Part shown: positions 12,206 through 19,248 of the stretch, in pieces
How positions within the stretch are numbered: position 1 is the stretch's first letter
How the letters are laid out: every line of letters begins with the position of its first letter
Assembly: GCA_029067025.1 (NCBI GenBank)
Contig: JAIEFH010000302.1
Coordinates: forward strand, 1-19,248
Direction of reading: 5' to 3'
Length of the DNA stretch: 19,248 nucleotides
Source: Oscillospiraceae bacterium
Lineage (GTDB): Bacteria; Bacillota; Clostridia; Oscillospirales; Oscillospiraceae
The notes under the pieces: generated by a model
Databases searched by the model: none
Seen by the model: the letters and a program-made list of their open reading frames with translations, nothing else
Told to the model about the DNA's origin: nothing
Program-made: the position numbers and the translations under genes

Positions 12206-13630
12206 GTGCTATCTACGCCGCGCGTCATTTTCAAGTGCCCGCACATCAAGGGCGGCGATGCGAATGCCGCAGCCCACCTGTCCAACTATGTCGGCTACAT
12301 CTCCACGCGGGATGGTGTGGAGCGCGTCGATCCCGGCCAAGCGGCAAAGCCCGTCACCAAGAAGCAGCTCAAAATGGTGGAGCGGCTCCTGCGGGACTTC
12401 CCATCCAGCCGGGAACTGTTTGAGTATGCTGACTACCAGGCCGCTCCTACAAGGGGCAACGCATCCGAGTTCATCACCCGCGCCATCGAGGACAACTACG
12501 AGGCAATTGCCAAACGAGAGAACTACGTGGACTACATCGCCAACCGTCCTCGTGTCCAGAAGCTGGGGGCGCATGGTCTGTTCACCGCCGATGACAGTCC
12601 GCTGGTGCTGTCCCAGGTAGCGGACGAGGTGGCAAACCATCCTGGCGTGGTCTGGCTGCCCATCATTTCCCTGCGGCGGGAGGATGCCGCACGGCTCGGC
12701 TATGACAGCGCCGAACGCTGGCGCAGGCTGTTGTCCAAGCATGCCATGCGCATGGCCGAGGCAATGAAAATCCCCTACGAGCAGTTCCGTTGGTACGCCG
12801 CATTCCATGACGAGGGGCACCACCCGCACGTGCATATGGTGTGCTACAGTGCGGACGGCAAGTCCGGGTTCCTCACCAAGCAGGGTATCGCGGACATCAA
12901 GTCCATACTGGCAAAGGAGATTTTTCAGCAAGACCTGATTGCCATCTATCAACGCCAAACTCAGCGGCGGGATGAACTCACCCAGGATGCTGAGGAAGTC
13001 ATGCGTCAGTTGGTTTCGGAGATGCAGAACGGTACGTTGGACAACCAGCGCATCGAGCAGCTCATGACTAAGCTGGCACAACGACTCCAGCACTGCTCTG
13101 GCAAAAAGCAGTACGGCTATCTTCCCCCGGCGCTGAAGTCCCTGGTGGATGAAATCGTGAATGAGTTGGAGAAAGATCCCCGTATCGCCGCCGCCTATGA
13201 TTTGTGGTACCGGGAGCGGGAGGAAGTGCTGCGCACCTACAAGGACGATCTGCCCCCGCGCATTCCGCTCTCCCGGCAAAAGGAGTTCAAGCGGATCAAG
13301 AACATCGTCATTGAGGAAGCGGGACGGCTGAGTAATGCGATACAGGTGGTTGATGCAGGCACGTCGGACGATGCTGACCAGCCCCGCTATCAACCCGCCG
13401 ATCCCTCAGCACCGGCCAAAGCTAAAACTCCGCCGCCCGGTCTTGTATTCAACACCACCGCATCCCTTCTCTACCACATGGGCCGCATCTTCCAGGAACA
13501 GCACCCACAGCCTGCGGGCGGTATGCGGGTGGCGGTGGACAGCAAACTCAAGCGAAAGATCCGCGAGAAAAAGATCGCCATGGGCCACAAGCCGGACGAT
13601 CACGAGGAGCGGGGCCAGCAACTCCAGTGA
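12206..13630 (+). CDS. Relaxase, MobP-type (MobP3-like)
   Basis: The 474-aa DNA-nicking enzyme starts plasmid or ICE transfer by cutting oriT and staying bound to the 5' end. The N-terminal SNYVGYISTRDGVE segment (about 26-39) holds the probable catalytic tyrosine (Tyr28 or Tyr31). The metal-binding histidine motif is HDEGHHPHVHM (201-211). Its layout (YVDYIANRPRVQ, WLPIISLRREDA, then KQYGYLPPALKSLVDEIVN) fits the MobP3 group of Firmicutes elements. The C-terminus has the usual basic SKLKRKIREKK tail. GTG at 12206 is the only start in frame after a stop at 12191, and its ribosome binding site is poorly placed. The start may thus be altered or coupled to the 12190/12199 ATG frames. It is otherwise intact. 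Confidence 0.85.
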   Translation: MLSTPRVIFKCPHIKGGDANAAAHLSNYVGYISTRDGVERVDPGQAAKPVTKKQLKMVERLLRDFPSSRELFEYADYQAAPTRGNASEFITRAIEDNYEAIAKRENYVDYIANRPRVQKLGAHGLFTADDSPLVLSQVADEVANHPGVVWLPIISLRREDAARLGYDSAERWRRLLSKHAMRMAEAMKIPYEQFRWYAAFHDEGHHPHVHMVCYSADGKSGFLTKQGIADIKSILAKEIFQQDLIAIYQRQTQRRDELTQDAEEVMRQLVSEMQNGTLDNQRIEQLMTKLAQRLQHCSGKKQYGYLPPALKSLVDEIVNELEKDPRIAAAYDLWYREREEVLRTYKDDLPPRIPLSRQKEFKRIKNIVIEEAGRLSNAIQVVDAGTSDDADQPRYQPADPSAPAKAKTPPPGLVFNTTASLLYHMGRIFQEQHPQPAGGMRVAVDSKLKRKIREKKIAMGHKPDDHEERGQQLQ

Positions 13631-13639
13631 CATCCTGCG

Positions 13640-14416
13640 CTACACTCTGCATGACCGCAGGTATTCCACGGTCGCCCGTTTGCTGTGCGCAAAGCCGCTG
13701 AAAACGAACCCGTGATCCCCGTTGACCTCCACAAGCTGGCAGTCTCGATAACCCTCACAGGCACGGCGGGAATAGCTGATGTCCACCAGCTTGTCCTTCG
13801 TACCGTGGACGATGAGGACAGGCTTTTGAAATCCACAAATCTCCTGATACGGTTCCATGCCGATCACGTCCAGAACATACCTGGAACTGAGCTTCACGAA
13901 CAGCGCCCGAAACTGGTCAGGAATATGCTCCGGGTCAAACTTTGCGTTGATCATCTGGCCACGCCGCGCGTCATCCGGGATGCACAGCGCCGGGTAGTAC
14001 ATGATAAGCCGTTCCACCTCGCTCTCCCGCTCCGCGGCAGCCAGCGCGGAAACGAAGCCGCCCTGGCTGCATCCGGCAAGAATGATGTGGTCTGCGTCCA
14101 CAAAGTCCAGCGTCTTAACGTAATCCAACACGTTGAGCAGGTCTGTTTTTTCCGTCAGCACACTCATGCCCAGACTGGAGCCGGAACTCTTTCCGCTGCC
14201 GGACATACAGAAGTCAACGCAGATAGCGGCATAGCCCTCGTCCACAAAGACGCGGGCGTATTTTTTTGTATCCCGTGTGCAACTCCCAAAACCGTGACTG
14301 ACGATAACGGTGGGAAGTCTGCCTGGCCTTTCGGGGTGCAGGATGAAGCCCCGCAGCTTGCACCCCTGGCTGTCGATCTCAAAGCCGGTCTTTTTTATTC
14401 TTGACACACCAAACAC
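13640..14416 (-). CDS. Alpha/beta hydrolase, esterase-like
   Basis: A 258-aa single-domain hydrolase of the cinnamoyl/feruloyl-esterase-like group. The oxyanion segment SHGFGS is at residues 40-45 and the nucleophile Ser117 in GCSQGG. The acid is Asp208 in HGTKDKLVD and the base His235 in NGDHGF, so the catalytic triad is complete. There is no signal peptide, so it acts in the cytoplasm. GTG at 14416 has GGGAGGGG about 10 bases upstream; a GTG at 14407 is also possible. It is the only minus-strand gene in the ICE body. It is placed between relaxase (9 bases from its stop) and primase, so it must have its own promoter. It is best seen as cargo. The substrate is unknown. Confidence 0.85.
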   Translation of the reverse strand: MFGVSRIKKTGFEIDSQGCKLRGFILHPERPGRLPTVIVSHGFGSCTRDTKKYARVFVDEGYAAICVDFCMSGSGKSSGSSLGMSVLTEKTDLLNVLDYVKTLDFVDADHIILAGCSQGGFVSALAAAERESEVERLIMYYPALCIPDDARRGQMINAKFDPEHIPDQFRALFVKLSSRYVLDVIGMEPYQEICGFQKPVLIVHGTKDKLVDISYSRRACEGYRDCQLVEVNGDHGFVFSGFAHSKRATVEYLRSCRV

Positions 14417-14501
14417 AGGCAGTCAGCCCCTCCCATATCAAGCAATCAGCGTACTCCAATTATACGGGGTGCGGCTTCAAAATTCAATAAGGAGGTGTCC
14501 T

Positions 14502-15425
14502 ATGCCCTACATTCACTTCACAGAAGAACAAAAACGCCAGGCCAACACGGTTGATCTGGCAGAGTTCCTCCGCTTCAAGGGGGAGCCGCTCACCCGCTCT
14601 GGGCGGGAGCTGCGCATGGAGCGCAACCACAGCGTCACTGTCCGGGGCAGCGAGTGGTACGACCATGCCGCCGAAAAGGGCGGCGGGCCGGTGTCCTTCC
14701 TCAAGGAGTTCTACGGCATGGACTACCAGGAGGCAGTCCTCGCCCTGCTGGATCAGGACGTCAGCCAGCTCTGCTCCCAAGTGGACACACCCAGAGAAAA
14801 AGAGAAAAAGGAGTTTGTCCTGCCGCCCGCCAACGATGACAATCGGCGGGTGTTCGCATATCTGCTCAAGCACCGGCACCTGGACCGCGATGTCCTCGCT
14901 ACGTTCGTCCGGCTGGGCCTCATCTACGAGGACAAGGGGTACCACAATGTCGTGTTCGTGGGCAAGGATGACAAATGCGAACCCCACCATGCCCACAAGC
15001 GCAGCACCAACAGCCGGGGCAAGTCCTTTCGCATGACCGTGGAGGGCAGCGACTTCCGTTGTGCTTTCAACTGGCCCGGCTCCAGCGGGCATCTGCTGGT
15101 GTTCGAAGCGCCCATTGATATGCTCTCGTTCATCTCCATGCACCACGACAGCAGCTGGACCAAGCACAGCTACGTGGCGCTGTGCGGCACGTCCTCCCAA
15201 CCCCTGCTGGGGATGCTGGAACGGTACCCGAACATTGAAAATGTCCACCTGTGCCTGGATAATGACCAGGCCGGACAGCTGGCCACCAAACGTCTGGCGA
15301 AAGTGGTGCGGGAAAAGGGACTGTCGGTAGACGCGCGGGTGCCCGTGTACAAGGACTGGAATGAGGATCTGTGTTCAAATTTTCAACAGGAATTGGAGGT
15401 TCAGCATGAACAGAGCGTATCGTGA
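14502..15425 (+). CDS. DUF3991/Toprim domain primase-like protein
   Basis: ATG at 14502 has AAGGAGGTG 5 bases upstream. The 307-aa product has a primase-type N-terminus with the VDLAEFLRFKGEPLTRSG segment and a WYDHAAEKGGGPVSFLKEF region (DUF3991-like, about 15-75). Its C-terminal Toprim_2 domain (about 210-295) carries LLVFEAPIDMLSF (the catalytic Glu) and VHLCLDNDQAGQLATKRL (the DxD-like acid pair). Such proteins are thought to prime the complementary strand after transfer. It lies upstream of the coupling protein, overlapping the next small gene by 20 bases. No break is seen. Length is normal for this ICE family. Confidence 0.85.
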   Translation: MPYIHFTEEQKRQANTVDLAEFLRFKGEPLTRSGRELRMERNHSVTVRGSEWYDHAAEKGGGPVSFLKEFYGMDYQEAVLALLDQDVSQLCSQVDTPREKEKKEFVLPPANDDNRRVFAYLLKHRHLDRDVLATFVRLGLIYEDKGYHNVVFVGKDDKCEPHHAHKRSTNSRGKSFRMTVEGSDFRCAFNWPGSSGHLLVFEAPIDMLSFISMHHDSSWTKHSYVALCGTSSQPLLGMLERYPNIENVHLCLDNDQAGQLATKRLAKVVREKGLSVDARVPVYKDWNEDLCSNFQQELEVQHEQSVS

Positions 15426-15732
15426 TTACTGCCGACACATGGGCGCGGCCATGTTCCAGCGGCCCATTTTTACCAATCCAACACTGAGCAGCGAGGAGCT
15501 CCTCGCCGTCTACCAGACCGCCAAGAGTACCGATCTGGACATCCTGCGAGATGCCGCTGTCCAGATGTTCCCGGAGCGCTTTCAGGAAAAGCTGCCCCAG
15601 CTCTATGCCCACCAGGGCGGTGCCACCGCCTTCCGACACCACGGGGAGGTCACCCGACCCGAGCGCACCATCGGAGCCGTCCCCATGAACCAGATCGGCA
15701 TCATGTCGGACGGCATGGCGTATCCGTACTGA
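15406..15732 (+). CDS. Small ICE protein between primase and coupling protein
   Basis: ATG at 15406 has TTGGAGG 6 bases upstream and overlaps the end of the primase gene, so translation is coupled. The 108-aa product is soluble, with a helical N-terminal half (an SSEELLAVYQTAKSTDLDILRDAAVQM segment) and a flexible C-terminus. No cysteine pair or membrane segment is visible. I do not recognise a named family. Its stop is 9 bases before the coupling protein gene, which places it in the same operon. Its function is unknown. Confidence 0.65.
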   Translation: MNRAYRDYCRHMGAAMFQRPIFTNPTLSSEELLAVYQTAKSTDLDILRDAAVQMFPERFQEKLPQLYAHQGGATAFRHHGEVTRPERTIGAVPMNQIGIMSDGMAYPY

Positions 15733-15741
15733 GGTGAAGCC

Positions 15742-17595
15742 ATGCCGCAACAATTTATCATTTTGATCTTCGCTGCCGCTGCCCTGCTGGTCATTGGCGG
15801 AGTTTCTTTTTTATCCAGCCAGGGATCGCTGAACAACATCAAGTCCAAGCCCGTAGGCGATGGTCAGCACGGCACTGCCCGCTGGGCCACGCCGAAAGAA
15901 ATCGGCAAGACGTTCCATCATGTCCCCTTCCGCCCTGCTGAGTGGCGGAAGGGAGTAAACCGACCCAACGTGCAGGGCCTGGTGTTGGGATCGCTGGGAA
16001 AGAAGGGCAAGATCACCGCCCTCGTGGATAGCGATGACATCCACTGCCTCATGATTGGCGCGGCGGGCGTTGGCAAGACGGCCTTCTTCCTATATCCCAA
16101 TCTGGAATATGCCTGTGCCTGCGGGATGAGCTTTCTGGCCTTGGATACCAAAGGTGATCTGGCACGGAACTACGGCGCCATCGCCCAGAAGCACTATGGC
16201 TACCAAGTGTCCATCATCGACCTGCGCAACCCCACCCGCTCTGACGGGTTCAATTTCCTGACGCTGGCCAACACTTACATGGATCAGGCGGTAGAACACC
16301 CGGAGGATCTGGCGGCGCGGGCCAAGGCGGAGAAGTACGCCAAGATCCTCGCCAAAACCATCATCAGCCCGGACGGGGACAGCGGCAGCTATGGGCAGAA
16401 CGCCTTTTTCTACGACTCCGCCGAAGGGCTCCTCACCGCAGTTATTCTCCTGCTGGCGGAGTTCCTGCCGCCCAAGAAGATCGACGGCCAACTCCGGGAG
16501 CGCCGCCACATCGTGTCAGTGTTCAAACTGGTGCAGGATCTGCTGGAACCGTCCGGGGCCAAGGGAAAAAGCTGCTTCCAGGTGTTGATGAGCCGCCTGC
16601 CCTCTGAGCACAAGGCCCGGTGGTTCGCCGGTGCGGCGCTGAACACCTCGGAGCAGGCCATGGCATCGGTACTGTCCACGGTGCTGTCCCGGCTAAACGC
16701 ATTTCTGGACACGGAGCTGGAGCAGACGATCTGCTTTGACAGTCCGCTGGACGCGGAGAGCTTCGCCAGCAAAAAGTCCGCCATCTTCCTGGTACTCCCC
16801 GAGGAGGATCAGACCAAGAATTTTATGGCGGGACTCATGATCCAGAATTTGAGCCGAGAGCTATTCTCTGTGGCCGACGAAAACGGCGGCAAGCTGAAAA
16901 ACCGGGTGGTTTTGTTCTGCGATGAGTTCGGCACCATGCCGCCCTTCGATGTGTTGTCCCTGTTCAGTGCTGGCCGATCCCGAAAGCTCACCATGCTGCC
17001 CATCATCCAGAGCTTGGCGCAGCTCGAAAAAAACTATGGAAAAGAGGGCGCTGAGATTATATCGGACAATTGCCAGGACACGATTTTTGGCGGCTTCGCA
17101 CCCAACAGCAAGACCGCCGAGGAGCTGTCCCGCTCCCTTGGCACCTACACTGTACAGTCCGGCTCCGTCAGCCGGAGCAAGGGGGAAAACAGCCAGTCCC
17201 TCCAGATGGCGGAGCGTGCCCTCATGACACCGGATGAGCTGAAGTCCATCCCAAAAGGCAAGTTCGTGGTGATGAAAACTGGCTCCCACCCCATGCGGAC
17301 GCGGCTGCGGCTGTTCCTGGACTGGGGCATCACCTTCGGCGATCCATACCAGACACCGGAGCATGGTCAGCGGAAGATATACTACGCCGGACGGCAGGAG
17401 TTGGAGGACGCCATCATCGCACGGTTCTGGACAGCACCAGAGGAGAAAGAAACAGCCCGTCCCCCACAGAAAGGACGGTCTGGGCAAAATAACGGTAGGT
17501 ACATCCAGCAGAATAGTCACAGCCAGACAGGCCAGCCGCTGGCGACCTTTCCCAAAAAGCAGGACGCTCCGCCCGCAGACGCTGATGGGAGGTGA
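15742..17595 (+). CDS. VirD4/TraG-type coupling protein
   Basis: The 617-aa type IV coupling ATPase links the relaxosome to the secretion channel. One membrane helix is visible (about residues 4-24). The HGTARWAT motif follows at 43-50. Walker A is GAAGVGKT at 106-113 and Walker B is VVLFCDEFG at 389-397. The TraG-type TMLPIIQSLAQLEKNYG segment follows at about 417-433. No frameshift or stop is seen, and ATG at 15742 has GAGGTGAAG upstream. Only one membrane helix is present, where many relatives have two. The tail of about 60 residues is polar and low in complexity. Since the virB4 and channel genes are broken here, it could act only with the channel of another element. Confidence 0.9.
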   Translation: MPQQFIILIFAAAALLVIGGVSFLSSQGSLNNIKSKPVGDGQHGTARWATPKEIGKTFHHVPFRPAEWRKGVNRPNVQGLVLGSLGKKGKITALVDSDDIHCLMIGAAGVGKTAFFLYPNLEYACACGMSFLALDTKGDLARNYGAIAQKHYGYQVSIIDLRNPTRSDGFNFLTLANTYMDQAVEHPEDLAARAKAEKYAKILAKTIISPDGDSGSYGQNAFFYDSAEGLLTAVILLLAEFLPPKKIDGQLRERRHIVSVFKLVQDLLEPSGAKGKSCFQVLMSRLPSEHKARWFAGAALNTSEQAMASVLSTVLSRLNAFLDTELEQTICFDSPLDAESFASKKSAIFLVLPEEDQTKNFMAGLMIQNLSRELFSVADENGGKLKNRVVLFCDEFGTMPPFDVLSLFSAGRSRKLTMLPIIQSLAQLEKNYGKEGAEIISDNCQDTIFGGFAPNSKTAEELSRSLGTYTVQSGSVSRSKGENSQSLQMAERALMTPDELKSIPKGKFVVMKTGSHPMRTRLRLFLDWGITFGDPYQTPEHGQRKIYYAGRQELEDAIIARFWTAPEEKETARPPQKGRSGQNNGRYIQQNSHSQTGQPLATFPKKQDAPPADADGR

Positions 17596-17599
17596 TATC

Positions 17600-17857
17600 G
17601 TGGCCTATTACGATTCCATTTATCAGGATTCCGAATTGAGCCACCGGGCTAAGGCGGTGTATATCTATTTGAAGGATCACTCCAACAAAGAAAGCACCTG
17701 CTGGCCGGGGATCAACACCATTGCGGCTGGGCTAAACCTCTCCCGCTCGACTGTGAAACGGGCGCTGGATGATTTGGTAAAGGCAGGGCTGGTGGAGAAG
17801 TCCAGCCGTTGGCGGGATAATGGGAGTTTGTCCTCCAACCTATATCGGATCAAATAG
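17600..17857 (+). CDS. Winged helix-turn-helix protein, 85 aa
   Basis: GTG at 17600 follows GGGAGGTGATATC and starts 5 bases after the coupling protein stop. The product is a single winged-helix domain of the HTH_36 type found in replication initiators and small regulators. The N-terminal AYYDSIYQDSELSHRAKAVYIYLKDHS resembles the start of RepA-like and phage replisome proteins. The recognition helix is in TIAAGLNLSRSTVKRALDDLVKAGLV (about 39-64), followed by a wing (EKSSRWRDNGSLSSNLYRI). It looks complete as a small domain but might be the N-terminus of a longer lost protein. It is probably the last gene of the ICE operon. Confidence 0.75.
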   Translation: MAYYDSIYQDSELSHRAKAVYIYLKDHSNKESTCWPGINTIAAGLNLSRSTVKRALDDLVKAGLVEKSSRWRDNGSLSSNLYRIK

Positions 17858-18135
17858 CGGCATCAAAAGTTTTGCCTGCGTTTGGACCCTTCAACATTGC
17901 ACATAAAAAATCAATATTTTACTTGCAATTCCCACAATGATATTTGGTAGTTAGGCAAGGATTATAACTTACCTATCTCCAGTATCGTGAAAAACTCTCA
18001 GTTCCCGTTTTCCGGGGCAGCAATAGCAGCCTGATCCTTGGGCAATCCCTTTTCTGCCGTCCACAGAAAGATGAGCAAAGCGCAGACAGCATGGGTGTCC
18101 CTGCCGCCATGAAAGCACTGTAGATCGACATGATT
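17858..18135. other. Gene-free stretch at the right edge of the ICE body
   Basis: No gene is supported. The first half is AT-rich. The second half has a minus-strand frame that reads like the hydrophobic tail end of a membrane protein, but it has no start and its frame is interrupted, so it may be a remnant. No tRNA or obvious att repeat matching 6151-6197 is visible here. Confidence 0.35.
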
Positions 18136-18903
18136 TTATGTCAGGCAGTTCACCACTAAGATGGAGATACCCAGCACTGCAAGCACTACGCCGGTAGCCC
18201 GGTTGAGCACAATGGGACTCGCCTTGTTGGCAAACCAGGCCGCGATCTGGGCCCAGAGCAGGGTGGACGATACGCAGAACAGCAACACCCATAGGTTCGG
18301 CATCCCACCGATGACGAAATGGCTGATCGAGCCGGTGAACGCGGTGAAGGCCATGATGAACACACTGGTGCCCACAGCGGTTTTCAACTCATACCCAAGC
18401 ACGGAGGTGAGGATGAGCAGCATCATCATACCGCCGCCCGCACCGATGAAGCCGCAGATGAAACCAATCATGGCGCCGCAGATGATGGATTGGATGATCC
18501 GTTTTTGGGGATCCACCGCCTCCATGGACTCCTTGGTTGTCATGACAGGTTTGACGATGAACTTGATGCCCAGCAGCAAAGTCATAAACACGGAGAAATT
18601 GCCCATGGTGGCGGAAGGCACCATGCTGGACACCCAACTGCCCACCAGGGTGAAGCACAGCACAGTGATCATCATCACCAGGCCGTTTTTTACATCCAGA
18701 TTTTTGTTTTTGCCATAGGTATAGGCAGATATGGCGCTGGCCAGTACATCACTGGCTAAGGCAATGCCCACCGCCTCGTAAGGATCCATCTGAAGGAAGG
18801 TGATCAGCATGGGGCTGATGACAGCGGCGGCACTCATGCCGGCAAAACCGGTGCCCAGGCCCGCGCCGATGCCGGCGACAAAGCAGATGAAGAATGTAAA
18901 CAC
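18136..18903 (-). CDS. TauE/SafE (TSUP) family membrane transporter
   Basis: The 255-aa integral membrane protein has about eight hydrophobic helices, typical of the TauE/SafE or TSUP family of sulfite, sulfonate or organic anion exporters. The two half-repeats show the glycine-rich signatures near the start (AGIGAGLGTGFAGMSAA) and in the middle (GFICGFIGAGGGMMMLLIL), as expected for the family's internal duplication. The substrate is not known. GTG at 18903 has GAGG 7 bases upstream. It starts 9 bases after the stop of the MarR-like gene, so the two share an operon and the regulator probably controls it. The base composition and setting look chromosomal. Confidence 0.85.
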   Translation of the reverse strand: MFTFFICFVAGIGAGLGTGFAGMSAAAVISPMLITFLQMDPYEAVGIALASDVLASAISAYTYGKNKNLDVKNGLVMMITVLCFTLVGSWVSSMVPSATMGNFSVFMTLLLGIKFIVKPVMTTKESMEAVDPQKRIIQSIICGAMIGFICGFIGAGGGMMMLLILTSVLGYELKTAVGTSVFIMAFTAFTGSISHFVIGGMPNLWVLLFCVSSTLLWAQIAAWFANKASPIVLNRATGVVLAVLGISILVVNCLT

Positions 18904-18912
18904 GGAAAAACC

Positions 18913-19248
18913 TCACTTTTTCACAGCGTCCCGGATGTTCCGGGCAATTTTTTTTGCAATGGCCTCTATCAATTGTTCTTCCTCCTGAGTGAAGCCCCGG
19001 AGCATAGTCTGATAAAAGGATCTCTGGGCGGCCTGGCCATCTCGAATGATTTCCTCGGCTGCGGGCAGGGGGAAAAGCAATCGTGTCTTGCGGTTGCCCT
19101 TGGGGTGTTCGGCGGACAGCAGGTTCTTGTCTTGGAGAGAGTGGACCGCTGCCGACACATGGGATTTGGTCCACTGACGCAGCCGTACCGCCTCTGCCGC
19201 CGTGTTATGGGCAGGGTTATTGGCGAGGAACAGCAGCAAGTCCAATTC
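18913..19248 (-). CDS. MarR-family regulator, 5' end missing
   Basis: The open frame enters from the right edge, so the true start lies outside the window (visible part about 111 residues). It shows a winged helix-turn-helix of MarR type: DLLLFLANNPAHNTAAEAV, a recognition helix SHVSAAVHSLQDKNLL, and a wing with HPKGNRKTRLLFPL. A C-terminal dimerisation helix follows. Such proteins repress neighbouring transport genes and respond to small ligands. It precedes the TSUP gene in one operon. No ligand can be inferred. Confidence 0.8.
   Translation of the reverse strand, partial: ELDLLLFLANNPAHNTAAEAVRLRQWTKSHVSAAVHSLQDKNLLSAEHPKGNRKTRLLFPLPAAEEIIRDGQAAQRSFYQTMLRGFTQEEEQLIEAIAKKIARNIRDAVKK

Noticed and set aside
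12209..13393. Long open frame on the minus strand opposite the relaxase
   Set aside because: It mirrors the codon structure of the relaxase, whose histidine motif and family pattern are clear. It has no motif of its own.
13685..14404. Plus-strand open frame through the hydrolase
   Set aside because: It is opposite a gene with a complete catalytic triad. The frame has no ribosome binding site and no family pattern.
17969..18130. Minus-strand frames that could be a membrane-protein tail
   Set aside because: No start, inconsistent frame and no recognisable family. Kept only as a possible remnant in the gene-free entry.

Overview
The window looks like gut Clostridia, most likely an Oscillospiraceae relative such as Flavonifractor, Oscillibacter or Faecalibacterium. 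This rests on the GC-rich codon use, strong AGGAGG ribosome binding sites, and the gene families of Firmicutes integrative conjugative elements (ICEs): DUF4314, a MobP-type relaxase, a DUF3991/Toprim primase and a TraG/VirD4 coupling protein. The genus is an inference.

Left part (1-6197) is a patchwork of accessory DNA. It holds a gene cut by the left edge, a degenerate ORF, a pseudogene of DNA-3-methyladenine glycosylase I (tag), and a small gene (54 aa) followed by a hairpin-rich 3' region ending in a minus-strand terminator. Next comes an AT-rich two-gene operon (PlsC-like acyltransferase plus a membrane-anchored protein), a serine recombinase, and a compact cluster headed by a GNAT-like protein that ends in a strong terminator. 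The stretch closes at a 3' fragment of a proline tRNA (TGG anticodon loop, T arm, CCA), the usual scar of tRNA-targeting integration, followed by terminators and a weaker leucine-tRNA-like scar on the other strand.

Middle part (6400-17857) is the body of an ICE, all on the plus strand except one cargo gene. First are accessory genes (ArdA-like, DUF4314 and unknowns). Next is a wrecked type IV secretion segment: a small membrane protein, the first 40 codons of a VirB4-type ATPase, and the last 70 residues of an M23 peptidase, joined directly. After these come two small genes, a gene-free probable transfer region with repeated TGACATCA boxes, a ribbon-helix-helix MobC-like protein, the relaxase, an antisense alpha/beta hydrolase, the primase, a small gene, the coupling protein and a winged-helix protein. 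Processing and coupling genes are intact, but the ATPase and channel genes are deleted. The element therefore probably cannot conjugate by itself and could move only with a helper; this is an inference from the window alone.

Right part (18136-19248) looks like ordinary chromosome: a TauE/SafE (TSUP) transporter and an upstream MarR-type regulator cut by the right edge, in one operon on the minus strand.

The clearest points for follow-up are the two deletion junctions in the transfer module, the tRNA scar, the TGACATCA box array, the unknown four-ORF GNAT cluster, and the structured RNA-like region at 1480-1724.
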